Made by a program: the position numbers and the translations under genes. 64,000 nt of DNA from Burhinus oedicnemus (lineage: Eukaryota > Chordata > Aves > Charadriiformes > Burhinidae): contig VFFE01007110.1 of assembly GCA_008921705.1 (NCBI GenBank), positions 1 to 64,000 of the forward strand, written 5' to 3'. Shown piece by piece: positions 21,901 to 36,900 of the stretch. The notes below the pieces were generated by a model. It was given only the letters and a program-made list of their open reading frames with translations. It was not told the origin of the DNA and did no database searches. The stretch's first letter is position 1, and each line of letters begins with the position of its first letter.

Positions 21901-24900
21901 ATTACATCTTCATGTCGTCCACAACCACCGTCAAGTTGCATTGCATGCATGTAGATAGATAGATAGAGATAAGTAAAAGGCCCAGTAACGTCTCCCTGAG
22001 TTGTGTTTTGCTGTTTCTACCAATTTTTTTCTATGGCTATAGATTCTTCCCCAGTAGCACCTACTATAGCTGGCTGGCTAAATGATTCCCAGAAGTGGCA
22101 TCCAGTCCCTCATGCTGAAAAGGTTGGCCTGTCCTCTATTCTATCATGCCAACAAGAAGAAAGTCTGAAATTAAAGACTGTCTTTTGAGGTTGGCAGCTG
22201 TTACATTGATTCATGTATTGTAGATAACCCAGCAGGTTATCTAGCTTTAACAACTGGAATTTGGAGGAGACTGTAGTGACAGTGGTCACACTTTAGGCCG
22301 TGGTGGTGTGGGACAAAACAGAATGACAACTGAAGAGAAATGCACTGGGGAAAAATTAAACATACAGATTTACTGCTTAGGGAATGGGCAGTGCCCATGA
22401 GCAGCCTTAGTTAAGGAAGTCAGAACTTCCCTCCTTGTATCTAGTGCATACACAAACATTAAAAAAAACCTCAACAGAAAATGACACAGAAATGTAGGAA
22501 GGTGGAGTGGGTTTTTTTTCACCTCTAATGTGATTCATACCTCTCTCATTCTAGGGACTTAAAACTTGAAGCTTATATAGATTATTACTACAGAGACTAT
22601 CCAGCCCTTGTAAAAACCTCCAGACAGACTTGCATAATTGATCAAGGTGAGTTTAAGGCTTTGCAAAGCTGGATATTCAGTGATAATGATGTGGAAATTA
22701 TCTCATACTGAGCATGTTGGTAACTGTTCCATTTAAACCTGGTCAGGACTTAATCCCAGTATGCAAAACTGCACTCAAAGCACTGAGATTGCCTTGTTCC
22801 TTTGTTTTTAATAGCCTCCTAAGAAGACTGGAGTGATATTAGCATAGTATAGTCATGAGTTGTTGCCTCCAGCCCAGTGCCTCATGGAACACTCCACAGA
22901 ACAAGGACCTGGGAGGGAACGATGGTTTTATCTTGGCAAACTCCCAGCTCAGGCTGGCTGAGAAATGTTAGCAGACAACTGTGGAAAAGCCTGGTAGTGA
23001 GATCTGTCTCTCTTGTGGGAAGTATTGCTAGGCTGGCAGGCTCTCGGTTTAAAGTTCATAAAAACTAAATCAGAGCTAAACCCACAAAACTTAAAATAAG
23101 GTCATACATTGTCTGTGCACCTGTTTAGTGTCCTACCAGCTGAAATTTGCTAGTCATGTAAGATAAACTACTGTTTCTCCTGAGGGGGGAAAAAAACCCC
23201 AAAAATCTCATAGCAGTGGTCAGGCTTTGCTACTTCTGTTTGTGGTCAGAGAAGGCGAAGAGGTTATAGTTAGGTTGTCCTCTTACTTAAGCAATTTATT
23301 GTTGAATTACAAGACTGTTCCAGTGAGGTTTTTGAGAATTACTGATTTTATGTTTTTGTTTTCAGTGTAGGCTGAGATAGATAATTTTTGTTCTTGAAAG
23401 ACAAATAAGTGTCTCATGTTGTCATTACTGTCTAGCTATAAACTTCCATCTAATAGGAGGGAGACGTGATCTGTAACATTTTGGGGAAATACTGTATTTT
23501 TGTAGTACAACAGAAGTACTGTAGGGCTTGCTTTGGGAATAGTGGAGAATTTTTGTGCGTTTGCCATGAACTCAGTGTCATTGCTGTTCATATGATTAAG
23601 TCCAAACAGGTTTCATGCACCATCCCTCATTTTTTTCTGCTGAGCCTCCAAGTATCTTTCAGTGGCTGAGTTCCTGTCTGAAGGGAGAAGGAGTGCAACC
23701 TTACCCTTATTTACCAGGAATCTGTGAAAGGAGCAAACTGGTAGTAGTGGTACGTATTTTGGTAAAAAGGATATGTTTTATTCTGTCAGCATAGCAGCAC
23801 TGTGGCCAGCGTTTGCCCCAGTTACTTAATTTCCTGCGAGTGCAGGGTCCCCAGTGGGAAGTCAAATACCAGAGGGTTTAATCATACTGTGTGGAGCAAC
23901 GGGGGCATACTGAAGCGGTACTGAGCCTGTGATAAATTGCTCTGCTGTAGCTGTGCTGTTTGGAGACTTAAGCACCTCCAAGTGTTGGTGCTCCATACTA
24001 AGTAGACGTCATCTGTCTGCATGAAATTCTCATGAGTATCCCTGCAGTATAGTAAACTGTGCGGTGTCAACCTCTCCACAGGGAGAATAACATGTATTTA
24101 GCAGACAGAAATCCCTGTGAGTCCCCTCTTCTCTTTTATTACTTTAATATTACTGAAGGGCGTGGATGGGTTTTAGCAGGTGGGAGGAGGTATTTGAGGT
24201 TGGGAAGGAGAGCTCATGAGTGCAGAGTGAGTAGCCTATGCTTCACTGCTTATGTTTTTTTTTGTGGTTTGCAGTAGTGGCATGTGCAAAGTAATAATGT
24301 AACTTAAAGCTAACTGTATTTTGTGAGTGAGAATTTCCCGGCTTTCTTCTTGGGCAGGTATCAACATAATATTTAGTCGCATGAGTAGTTATAAGTGCTG
24401 ATGTTATCTCCTGGTCAGCCTTGCTCACTTATTCACAAAGTGTTTACGAAGAAAACATGCCAATACAGGGTTCAGAGCGGAGGTGTTGAGCCTGGGGTGG
24501 CTGAAGAGCAAAACAGGGAGGAGAGACTCTGCTCTGAGCCAAGTGTCCAAGATGAGTTGCAGAGTCTCTGATATGAGCTGCCAGGAGTCAGCCTGTCCTC
24601 CACTTCAGAGTGTGGAGGGTTGAAGCAGCAGCACTGAGGCTGTTTAAAGTGCTGATGCTTTCACTTAAAATTTGTCTCTGCGTTGAGGCTCTGAAGAACT
24701 GTAGCCTTTCTCTCGGGCCATCACCTGTGTCTGTCCATCAGCTCTATCTTTTCTTCTACCTATGCATGACTTGCCTACATGGACGTCAGAGCTGGAATGT
24801 CGGCAGTGTGTCTTATCCAAAAATTTTAATGAAAAACACAGAAGGTTTTTACCTGTGTGGCATGCCACCTTGTCTGTCAGTATCAAAAAGTAAATAGGAT

Positions 24901-27900
24901 GACAGATCACTTTGATTTTGCTGGCTAGAGAGCTGAAGTGGACCCTGCTTTGAATGGGGAACAACTTTTCACCCAAAGCCTTCGCAAAGTAGCCAGTATT
25001 CAAGATGTGGAGAAAACTAAGTGAAGATGATGTCTGTAGAAGCTGTGTGTGTTTTGCAAGAGAAATAAAATGGAATGTGAGAAGTACGGGAAATATACTA
25101 GGAACATGTTTTTCTGTTTAGAAGATCTTTCTCTTTTTACTTTTGAAGCAATTATTAGGGAAAATTGAGTTAATTGTTTCAGGATTTAATTTTTTCCAAA
25201 CTTAAGTATAGAAATCTAAAGCATAGGAGTTTGTTACTTGCTTCAGTTGTTTCCATCTCCTTTTACTAACAGTGTTTCCGTAGTAAACCTGTCCTGCAGT
25301 TTAAGTTATTAAAGTTATCTTCTGTCTGTTTTGATAAGCAGTATAGCCGTAGCTGCACGCTAAGTGACTATGTATTACGGTGTTTCTTTCCTGTCTAGAG
25401 TGTGGCTCTGTATATACTTGGTGATGAGAGTGCCGTATCTAATGAAGCCTCCCATTATTTGTACAAGATTACATCAGGTACTGATGCTTTGATGCCATCA
25501 TAGTATCTCCTAGTGTCTCGTGCTTGTTGTGCTGTCCTTTTGCTTGGAGAATGTGGAAGTAATGTGGCCTTGTCTTTCCTAGGACAACGAAAACAGCAAA
25601 TAGAACAGGATGACAATCGGTACGGGTTTTTTTTAGTATTATTTTAAACTCTTGAGTTTTTGACTTTCAGCTGAATTTTGGACTAGATTTTATTGGCTTC
25701 TCCTTTATTCCCCTTTATTTTACAGACGCGGTTTCAGACACACCACATCTGTTTCCAGCCTGGCTGAAAAGTTAGTTATTTGGATGACTAATGTTGGTAA
25801 GAGCAGCTTTTATCATTGTGCAAAATGGTAACAATTGTAAGTAATAGTCTTGTGCTTGAATAATATGAAATACACTTTATCTAGTTTTGATAAAACAGTT
25901 TGGTTTTTTTTCCTCACTAATTTTAAGGTTTCACCTTAAGAGATCTGGAGTCTCTCCCCTTTGGTGTAGCTCTTCCTATTAGAGATGCAATATATTATTG
26001 CCGAGAGCAGCCTGCCTCAGACTGGCCAGAAGCAGTTTGTCTCTTGATTGGGCGACAGGATCTTTCCAAACAGGCGTGTGAAGGGAACCTGCAAAAGGGT
26101 AAATCTGTGAGTATGGGCATAAATGGATTTCACGATGCTGGGTATTGCGCAGAGCACTCTGTTCAGAAACTTCCACGCCATCTGTTGATGCTCAGGGCAT
26201 CAGAAGGTGCAGAATTCAAGACTGAGGGCAACACAGGGTTTACATGCATATGAGGGTATCAGTATAAAAACCACCATCTGGCACAGGAAGAGCACATGCT
26301 TAGCTTTGGAAACTATCAATATAAAACAGATTTTAAACTTAATTTAGGCACAGTGCTCAAAAGTATTGCCTACAGAGCTATTTCATTGCCTCTGTAAGTC
26401 CTTCTCTCCAAAGTGGCTGTACCTTTGAGAGACGTTAGGGAGATACTCCATCCAGAAGCTCTGCCATCAAAACAGCAGTGGCACAAGGAGAAGGAAGTGG
26501 GTATTTGTCAGTCTGGCTCCTTCTTGGGTTGGCATGGCTGGCATCTCCCTCTCCTCTGGAAGAACTGAGTTGCTTTCTGAAATAGGCTTTTCATATTTCT
26601 CTTTTTTCTCAAAAAGGGTTTAGTTATTTGTATCTTGAAGTAAAATGAAAAAAGTGTGTGGTGTTTTTTCTCTTAAATGTTTTCTTCTGATGGTGGGAAT
26701 CACTAGCATCTCATAGAGTTGTAGCTCACCTCAGTGTCTTTTGTTGAGGACATTCTGGAAGCCAAAACTCTTTTTGAAAGCTGGCTAGTGGCATGCATAA
26801 AACACTTAATAGTAGCAGATTGCCTGTAGCCTTTTCAGAAGTCAGGAAGAGGGATTTGTAGTCTCAAGTACGTTTTGCTCAAGATCCTTTTTGCTGTCTT
26901 GGCTTTGGAAGTGATATTGAAATTATTCCAATTTTTTATAACAGAGACTTCACGACAAACTACATATAAAAAAAGTTAATTCATTTAGCAGAAGAGTAAA
27001 ACGTACAACATGTTCAGATCCCATGTCCCACCACTCATTAGAAATACATTTTATTTTCTGCTGATGAAGTTTTACCTAACTGTAACAGTACTGAATCTTA
27101 AAATGATGATAAATTTGATTTTTATCACTTACTTTATAACAATGCCTCGAATATACGTTGCCTTAAAAGGACAAAGTGATCTTCAAACACCAAATTGTTT
27201 GTCATTTCTCAGGAGGGCAGGGTGGAGTTTCCTGTTTCAAAACGGACGCTGGCTATATGGGTGGTGCAGTTATGTATTGAGATTTAGTGCATATTTATCA
27301 GAAGAAATTGGTTTTCATTCATCAGCTGTTAATTTACTTGCACTCCTCGTGTCGTGTTACCAGTGAGCCTTGGGAAGACCCTTTTTTCAATCTAGTTTTT
27401 GTGATTCTGTATCTTTCAGCTTGCTGAAATTCTGAGGTATAGAACAGGAAAAATGACCAGTTTAGAGAGAGGTGTGGGATTTTTTTATTCCTAGATATAT
27501 CATGGCAATATTTGTCATCACTTGCCTTGTTATTTTTTAAATTAATGTCTCATCTGTGAAAGATGGAAAAGAAAGAGGAATATGCTGGCCCACTTTAAGG
27601 TCACTGTCCAAGTTATTTTGTCAGGCCATAAAGGAACTGTGTATTCTGCAGGAAAACCTTATTTCTGCAGAACTCTATAAAAATGAAATGAACCATGCTT
27701 CATGCGGAGTAACAGCCTTGTCTGAAGCAAGTGTAGGGCAAGCAGACTGTGGGTGTACTCTGTTGCATCCTGACCTATGCTGCTGTTGCCATTCTTGTTG
27801 GTGGTCCTGTGCATCGCTTGTGTGGTGTGAATAAACAGGGGAGGACAGAGTCTTAAAGAGGATTTAATAAATCTTGCAAAGAAAGAGGGCTTTTCCACAG

Positions 27901-30900
27901 TGCTTCTAAGCAATGAAATGCTTCAGTATTTTTCTGGTCACGTAACTCCGGTGTGGAAGTTCAAAAAACGTTCTGGTACTGTGGTGAAACCCAGGTTGGC
28001 TGACAGCAACAAATATTTGGAATTTACTACCATGCAGGCTGACTGTTTATTTTAATACGTAGCTTGGTTTTTCCAAGGTTGTTGTGAGGGGGAATCCAAA
28101 TTAAAGCTCTGATTCATGAAAACATCAATGGTTAGAAAAATAATGCAGGTTTCTGAACAGAATATGCAGAACAGCACCCCTGATTGGGTTGAGTGTCAGT
28201 AGGTACTGGCACTTCTAAAAGCAGGTTGTCACCAGGGGACTGTGTCTGTGCCTTCTGGAGTTTAACCTCCGTTTTTAATATACATCAAAATGCTCATCTA
28301 GATTTCTGTCTTTCACTGCTGAACTTGAAGAAAAAAACCCATATGTTTTCATAGCCGTCATAGATAAATGTGTAGGCAGGGAGGGGAAAGCCCTTTCCTA
28401 CTACTGCTCTGAAACAAGAAATAGTTTTGAAAGAAAGATAACTATTTCATATGTCACCTCTTCAAGCTCCCGCTTGTCAGTCCTTGCTCAACAGCTTTTG
28501 CTACATCTTTGATGTATTTGAGGTGTCATTTCATCCTGTCTCGATAGTTGTTTATCCCATTTAGATGTGCAAAAAGAGTTGATTACAATGTTCAGAAGTC
28601 CTCGTGGCCTTTTAGATGAATGTAAGGAGTGGGTAAACAGTGTCATTGACAACTGCACAGATCTCTGTCTATTCTATTTACAGGCCCACCTCGGAGCAGG
28701 TAATTGTGCTGAGTGCATCCAGATTCTGGTGCTGGTATTTGCTGGCTTTCTGACAGTTATCAATATCCGTGTGCACTACTGGAAATGACTTATTTCCTTT
28801 CTCTTTCCCTTGTAGTCCGTGGGCCCAGTGCTGTCCTCTGATATTCCCTCTGGAACTGAATCGGAAGAGGATGAGGATGGCATGAATGACATGAATGAGG
28901 AAGTGATGTCACTAATATGGAGTGAGGATTTGAGAGTGCAGGAAGTACGCAGACTCCTTCAGAGTGCCCGTCCTGTACGTGTCAATGTAGTGCAGATGCC
29001 AGAAGCTAGTGACCATGAATACATAGAAGAGAAAGAAAACCGGTAAAAACTCTCTCCATTTCTTAGCAGTATTTTGTTAGCATTTTACTCACGTGAAAAA
29101 TTGTTTGAATAATTTTGGTGGCTTATAGTTAAGTATGTTTAACCAAAGACTGCAATATGTTTTAGTCTGAACTGAACATTAAAGTAGGCAGATGTGAGTG
29201 AAGGATACACAGAGGAGGGTTGGATTTCATAATCCAAGTCTTTGAAGCTCAGTGTACATCAAAACTCTGCTGTATTTGAGTTGGAGGACTCTCCAGACTG
29301 GAGCAGTGTATGGGAAAGATTGTTAGTTTGAACCCCAAACAGCATGTTGACATCAGTTAGGGTTTGAAAGCAGATTGTAGCATTTTTTTTCCACCTAAAA
29401 AGTACGAAATATAAGCAGGACCTAATCTATAGAGAAAATGCCTCTGTAATGAACAAAGCATTGTCCATCCCCTGCATAAAACTGGAGAGCCCTTTGTTCA
29501 GGGCTGATCTTGGGTCTAAGTTAAGGCTTGGGTCAGGGGACCTAGTTAATTCTACAGAAAGCAAATTCACCGTCCCATCCCTCTCTATTTTGAAGTCTAC
29601 TATTGGAGCCATTATATGGCCAGTGGCTTCACAATTGCCTCCGTCCTGCTTCTTTATTCACTTATTTTGAGGGTGTTAAAAGTATCTTCTTTAAAAAGCA
29701 AAAGAAAAAAGCAAACTTCAGAATATCATTAACATGCAAAACACTGCAGAAGTAGGAAGCTAAAGGAATGCATCAAATTATTGTCTGACCTAACAAGCTG
29801 AGTAATCTAACAAGTCTAGAAAGTGTTTCCAGAGTAAATCATAGAGAATTGTGGTCAGCATTCTTGGAAGCACATTATTAATTCTGTACACAGGTTATTA
29901 CTAGATGTGATCACCAGTCATAGCAAGATCCCATACGGCAATCAGCTTTGTTTTGCTTTCTCCTTTCACCTTGTTTCTGATATGGCTGCTAAATTGTCTG
30001 TAGCACAGATTTGTTTAACTAGCACCTAGCTTTAAGGGAAAAATAGTGGTAAGTTTCAACATGATGTCAGCTAAAGTATATCTTTGAGATTAATCTTGTA
30101 AGGACCAAAGACTTCATTCAAAAGTTTGGCCTACTAAAAAAGGAAAAACAACATGCTGTCTCATAGTTGGGGGAAAAAACAGTCTTGTCCAGTGCCTGTT
30201 GTCTGTAGATTCATTTTATATTGGTATTTGGAAAAATTCTCCGTATTAAGCAATTGGCTTGGTTTTGCTTTCATCTCCCCAACAGGTTGTTACAGCTGTG
30301 CCAGCGAACTATGGCACTACCTGTTGGACGAGGAATGTTTACTTTGTTCTCATATCATCCCGTTCCAACAGAGCAGTTACCCATCCCTAAGCTGAATCTA
30401 ACTGGTACGTTGGTCAGTGTTTTCTTCCAAAGAAATTCAGCGTTTAACAGAACATGGTGGAGTGTCTTTCAGTTGTTATCCCATTTCTTCCTGAACCTCT
30501 TGTAATTTTTGCAGTATCTTCTGTGTCTTTCTGCAAAGAGTTTCATAGCTTAAGTGTGCTTTTTGTGAAGAAGTAACTATTTTGGTTTTGAATCTGCTAC
30601 CTACTAGTTTCTTCTCCTGGAATGGTCAAGGCCAGTGTTACTATCTAGCGCTGAAACTTTATATCAGGGATATTCTGAGAAGCAGAGAGAAGTGAAATAA
30701 ATTGCCTGAGGACACACAACTGGTCCATCTTAGGGTCATACAAGTCCACATCGCTCATTTATCTAGTATACTGTGCTTCTGTCTTCTGATGTGCCTGAAG
30801 ACAACCAAGGCTGTCTCAGATCAGAAGTGTTACCTAGCATGCTGTCAGTGTTTATTCATGTGGCACCCAACTGAAGCTGAGAGCTGTTTCTGAAGCAGTT

Positions 30901-33900
30901 TGTATTTACCTAATTGCTTTTAATGATTTTTGTCATGGGCAGGCCGTGCTCCTCCTAGGAACACCACTGTTGATCTGAACAGTGGGAACATCGATGTGCC
31001 TCCTAACATGGCTTGCTGGGCCAGCTTTCACAATGGGGTAGCTGCCGGCCTGAAGATAGCACCTGCTTCACAGATAGACTCTGCTTGGATTGTCTATAAC
31101 AAGCCCAAAATCGCTGAACTGGCAAATGAATACGCAGGCTTCCTCATGGCTCTGGGTCTCAACGGGCATCTCACAAAACTTGCCACGCTCAATATACATG
31201 ACTACCTAACAAAGGTGAGACCTTCTTTCATAAGCAACAGAGAGAAATATCTATAGGACTGAATTCTTTAAAAAAACCCAACCAAACAAAAAAAACCCAC
31301 CAACCCACACACAAGAAAGCAGAGTCGGCAGATTTCTTTGAAACACTGAATTAGAAGTTGCCTGGTGTGGTAGAATATCAGAGTTACTTCATTAATGTTA
31401 GTACAAGACTTTTTTTCTGTTTAAAAGCTTTTCAGCAGTTTTATTGCTTAATCTTTCCATATTGTGTATAGCTCATTGGGATAGGTGAATGGAACACTGG
31501 GACAAGTGTTTTTCCTTTTCTGAACATGTCTGCTTTCTTTGGTCGCTGATATTTGTTTCCTTTCTCAGGGCCATGAGATGACAAGTATTGGACTGTTGCT
31601 CGGTGTTTCTGCTGCCAAGCTGGGCACAATGGATATGGCCATTACGCGCCTCCTGAGCATCCACATACCTGCCCTCCTACCACCAACTTCAACAGAGCTG
31701 GATGTACCCCACAATGTGCAGGTGGCTGCTGTGATAGGAATAGGTCTTGTCTATCAGGGCACTGCTCACAGGCACACAGCTGAGGTTCTGCTGGCTGAAA
31801 TAGGTAGGTGCCAACACTGAAAAAAGTGGGATGAGGACTGGGAGAATTGCAATGTGTGAATGATGTGCACAATGCATCAGGGAGCTGAGAATTTTTCCGT
31901 TTTTAACTACATCTGCCACCACAATATTCACCTCTCATTTTCCAAACCCCGTCTTCTGTTTTCAGAGGAACAGAAGTTACTGTGAACTGTATGTTTGTAT
32001 AGCATAGGACAATCGTTGAATTTAGTAGAAATGTAGCAGCATCATTGCTGGACCTGCATACTACTTTCCATCTGGAAATTTTGTCTGATAAGAGCTGGTC
32101 TGGAGTTTCTGGGGTTCTCAGCTACTTGGTAAAAGGACTGCAGTAACTACATGTTCCTCCTGACCTGGATGCTGTATCTGCAGAGATTGTGACCCTCCGT
32201 AGCTTTTGAGCAGATCTATTGCACACTGTATACCCAATGCACCTGATGCTTTCCAGGCATTTGTTGTTTCTCATGTCTGTCCACAAAGTAGCTGCCACTG
32301 TAGAAACCAGAGACGGAGGCACTGGGTGGGGAAAAAATGCTTTCCTCTTGCACAGACAGTCTTTTTGTCTCACTAGGTTGGTGGAAGTACAGCCATTGTG
32401 TCCTAAATTCTGTTCCGGATTTTGTTTAAGGTTTTCTAAAGAGTAGTCTGTATGAGCTGATTCTGAACAGTAAATTTCTGATCTGAATTGTGTCCTCATT
32501 CTGTGCATAGTTCTTCCAATTTTATTTGTAACGGTTAGGTTCTTATTCATGTTTAGTTAAAAGAGACTGTATGGTTTATGAAATAGAGAATGGGATAAAT
32601 TTTAAGTGTGAAATTGTATCTGTTTCTGGTGATTTGGTATGTGCAGTCTTTTCTAGCAACAGCTTTTGAACTCTGCTGAAAACATTTGGATAGGTTCAGC
32701 AGTCTTCAAGTATATGCAGTTGTAACATGGCATTTTCACTGTCTCTCTGAACTCTAAACATATCATTTAGCAATATATACTGCTTCTGGAGGGGTTTGCC
32801 ATTTGGTGATGAATGGGTTAAGTGACAGTTATTTGTAATTCCACTCAGAACTCTCCTGACTTTCTTGAGAAGGGACAGATTCCGCCCCCCCCCCTTTCAT
32901 TAGGAATGTAATGCTTAATTAAACAATGTTTATGTAGCTGGAATTTTAAAAGATGAATTTCACTGGGTTTGTTTTTTCCAGGACGTCCCCCTGGACCAGA
33001 AATGGAGTACTGCACGGACAGAGAGTCCTACTCACTTGCATCTGGCCTAGCCTTAGGCATGGTTTGCCTAGGGGTAAGTGCCTTTCTTCATTTCAGCTGC
33101 AATTAGTAGTAGAATCATTATATATTGGGGTGGGGTAATAAGAGCTGTTTCATCCTTGGCTCCCAACTGCCTTTGCCCGAAAGCATTTTTTTTCTCATAC
33201 AGGAAGGCACTTCCATGTTATTTCTTCTCCTCTTTGTTCCTTAGCATGGCAGTAATTTGATAGGCATGTCAGACCTCAATGTTCCTGAGCAGCTTTACCA
33301 GTACATGGTTGGGGGTCACAGGCGATTCCAGGCAGGAATGCACAGAGAGAAGCACAAGTCTCCTAGTTACCAAATCAAGGTACGTGTTGATAATTTTTGC
33401 TCGTTTAAGCTGAAAATAGCAATAGCTAGAAGTCTGAGAGGTGTGTGTCTTGATGCACCAAGTGACTTTGAATGCATATACACATCACAACAGGCTGTTG
33501 CCTTCCTAGTCAGCTGGTCTGAAAGTATGCATTGTGTTTTCACAGGAGGGGGATACCATCAATGTGGACGTTACTTGTCCAGGTGCCACACTTGCACTTG
33601 CTATGATCTACCTAAAGACTAATAACAGGTATCAACCTTGGAATCACTCAGATGTTTTGCAGTAACTTCTGATAGCAATTTAAACTGCCGTAATGTTGGC
33701 TCTGCTTTGTGTGGCTTACTCAATTTTGAGCGTTGCTGAAATATGATCTGGAAACCCTGTTCCTTTACTGTGTGCTGCAGATCCATTGCTGACTGGCTTC
33801 AAGCACCAGATACCATGTATTTGCTGGACTTTGTAAAACCAGAGTTCCTTTTATTGAGGGTAAGATTTTCTTTTGTTTCATTTCTCAGTCTACTGAACAA

Positions 33901-36900
33901 TTAAAAAAATAATAATTTTTTAATTGTTTGTGTATTTTTAATCCAGCCCAGATGCCTATCGTGTGGAATCCTTTAGGCAGCTGGTAACTCTGTTGCTTGC
34001 CAGCCAAACTCATACCTTCAAACAATTCCTGCTTGTAGTAAGGCAGCTTGCTTGTCATGCAGCACTAGAGACAGAATTTATTGAGAAATACTGAATGATA
34101 CACTTTATGTGGAATGTTAAATGAAATGTTTAGGTCAATTTTTATAGCTTTTCCCAAATTAATTTCATTGATAAAAAATAAGTTAGGCCTCAGTGTCTGT
34201 TCTAAGTACATAGTGAATTTTCGTCTCAGTTTACCAGCTAAGGATACAGACCTGGCAAGGATTTATTCTGTAGTTCTTTTTTCTGCAAGCAGAATTTGCA
34301 TCTCTTAAAATTAAAAAATTGCTTTTATTTTGATATGAAGGCTGAGAAACAGTGAAGAAGCTGTTAGTGGGTAGCTGGATTGTCTGCATTTCTGGATGCA
34401 TTTTGTACATTAAAAAATACCATTTATGTTTGTGTTGGGTTTTGTCTTCCTTATGTTTTGACTTTCTCACTTTTTTAGACCTTGGCTCGATGCCTGATTT
34501 TGTGGGATGACATCTTGCCCAATTCCAAGTGGGTTAATAGCAACGTGCCTCAAGTAGGTATTTGCACTTAATGTGTTTACTGCACAATTTTACATCTCAC
34601 CGGATTGTTCTGCATGTGAATATTTCCTTAGCCACATGAGCTGCACAAGAAAATGTATGTTAGTCATGTCCATGTGATAGAGACGATGGTTTACATTGGA
34701 TTCCTGGACCATTACGGGAGCACTGGAGACTCCCATCCCGTCATGCTAGAGAGGAGAGGATTGAGGAGGCATGCAGCTCTTCAAGACATAAAATGGTGCC
34801 AGAGAGAGAAAGGGATTAAACTTTCCTCTACATTGCCCAAGGAAGGAGGTTTCAGTTGAGCATTATGAATAACTTAGATAAATATCTATCAGAAATACAG
34901 GATGCTGATGGACTACATAGCCTCTTGAGGTCTTGTCCTGTTCTGTTTTCTCTTATATTTGAGTACATATGGTAACATTGTGCTTGTGACACAGTCTTGC
35001 CATTATTTTAGAAATCTTTAAGGGACCAGATCCAGGAGCATTGAAAGGTGTCCCTTTTGGATCAGAAGTACAATGGAGCAATAGCATGTGGAAAAAAACC
35101 CAGCTTTTATATGCCTGTGAAACAGACCTGGTTTTTGTATCACTTACAAACCCTCAATGCCCAGAGTTTCAGTTAATTAATCAGTTTCCCCTGGATTAAT
35201 TTTTCTATCTCTTACGCTTTTTGTAGATCATAAGAGAGAACAGTATATCTCTTCATGCAACAGAGCTGCCTTCATCTGAAGACCTGAGTTTAGAAACACT
35301 GGCGTAAGTAACATAAAAAATTCTTCTTCTGAAAAATGCAGCTGAACTCTTTATAGAGATATCAGTATGGAAAAAAATCTCTCCCTTGATATTTAGGGAA
35401 TTTTATTCTCTGTTTTCTGTCAAGGACAATTCTTTCTCTTCAATTTTCCTTTTTTTAATTATAAAGGAGTTTGTGATGTGTATTCAGATGAGGAAAAGAG
35501 AAACATTTAGTCATTTCCTGTTTATGTTGCTTATTAGGCAAGCTCATGTCTACATCATTGCTGGAGCGTGTTTGTCACTGGGATTTCGATTTGCTGGTTC
35601 AGAAAATCTGGCAGCATTTAAGTGCTTGGTAAGAGGGTTTTTTTTTTTCTCCCTTCAATTTCCATAGAGCTGTAACTTTTCTTTTGTATCTGTATTTAGT
35701 ATACATTTCTTTTCTTTCCAGTACAAATATGCAACAGATTTCCTGAAGTGTTTGTCAGCACCAACAGCTTCAATAGTAAGTTTTTTCTAGTTTTCTCTCA
35801 ATGAAAAGGAGGCTTTGTGTGTAACGTACTTTGATTACCCTCACCAAAACCTTAATGGAAACAAAAACATCCCTTTTACTTTTCTGTATTACAGACTATA
35901 TATAGAATGTGGCAGGGCTGTGAATCATTTTTGTTAGGGACTTTGCTGGTTCTCAGCTCTCCCTCTCTCTGTGGAATGTGGTTTTCAAACTCTGGGGTAG
36001 AAAACAGTGCATTAGACCGACCAGAAGCGTGCATTTGACCGCAGAAGTGTAATAATGCCTTCCCTATTCTACTTGAAGACAGGTCACTATAATCTCGAAA
36101 CATGCTTGAGTGTCTTGCTGCTGTCTCTTGCAATGGTGATGGCTGGCTCTGGAAACCTGAAAGTCCTTCAGCTTTGCCGTTTCATGCACAAGAAGACGGG
36201 TGGAGAGATGAACTATGGGTTCCACCTGGCTCACCACATGGCTTTGGGGCTTCTCTTTCTGGGAGGAGGAAGGTAACTTGCGATTTCCAAAGGCAGGTTT
36301 TTTCCTCTTTCACCTCTCCTGCAAAAGCTGGAGCAGTGTGCAATTTACTTGATTTTTTTTAATTTTTTTTTAAATAACATACAGATGCATAAAGGTGTTT
36401 TCTATTACAAATGAAAGTCCTGTTTTCTAGATACTGCATTACTTGAATGCCATAAGAATGTTTCTGGCTTGTGTTTATTTCCTACTGCTGCACGTTTATT
36501 TTGATTGCTATAGGAACAGTTCATAAATTCCTTGCTTGTATGTGCTTTGCTACTGTCCTTCTCTTCCCTGGGACACCAAAATATTTTGAACGCATTCGCT
36601 AGTGGCCAGCCTTTTTTAACACTGAAACTAATAGATAATGTTTTTCTACAGATATTCACTGAGCACTTCAAATTCTTCAATTGCTGCTCTCCTTTGTGCT
36701 CTGTACCCTCACTTCCCTGTTCACAGCACAGACAATCGGTAAGGGTTTACCAGGGTTCGTATTTCCTTAAGCTAAATAATTTTATAACAGAGGTTATCAA
36801 GAGGCAAATTATCTAGAATTTTTACCTAGGCGCGCTCTAAATAAATTTTTTGAAGTTTGGGGGGTTTTTTTTGTTTGTTTGGTTTTTTTAAAAATGAAAA

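Noticed and set aside
28567..28788. Exon-like open frame in ANAPC1 intron 24
   Set aside because: The acceptor-like TTTAG would need phase 1, but exon 24 ends in phase 0. It has no counterpart in known APC1 proteins.
34870..34945. Possible remnant of a dispersed repeat (GATGGACTACATAGCCTCTTGAGG-like tail, in part)
   Set aside because: It resembles the 3' region of old LINE copies but is too diverged to call by eye.
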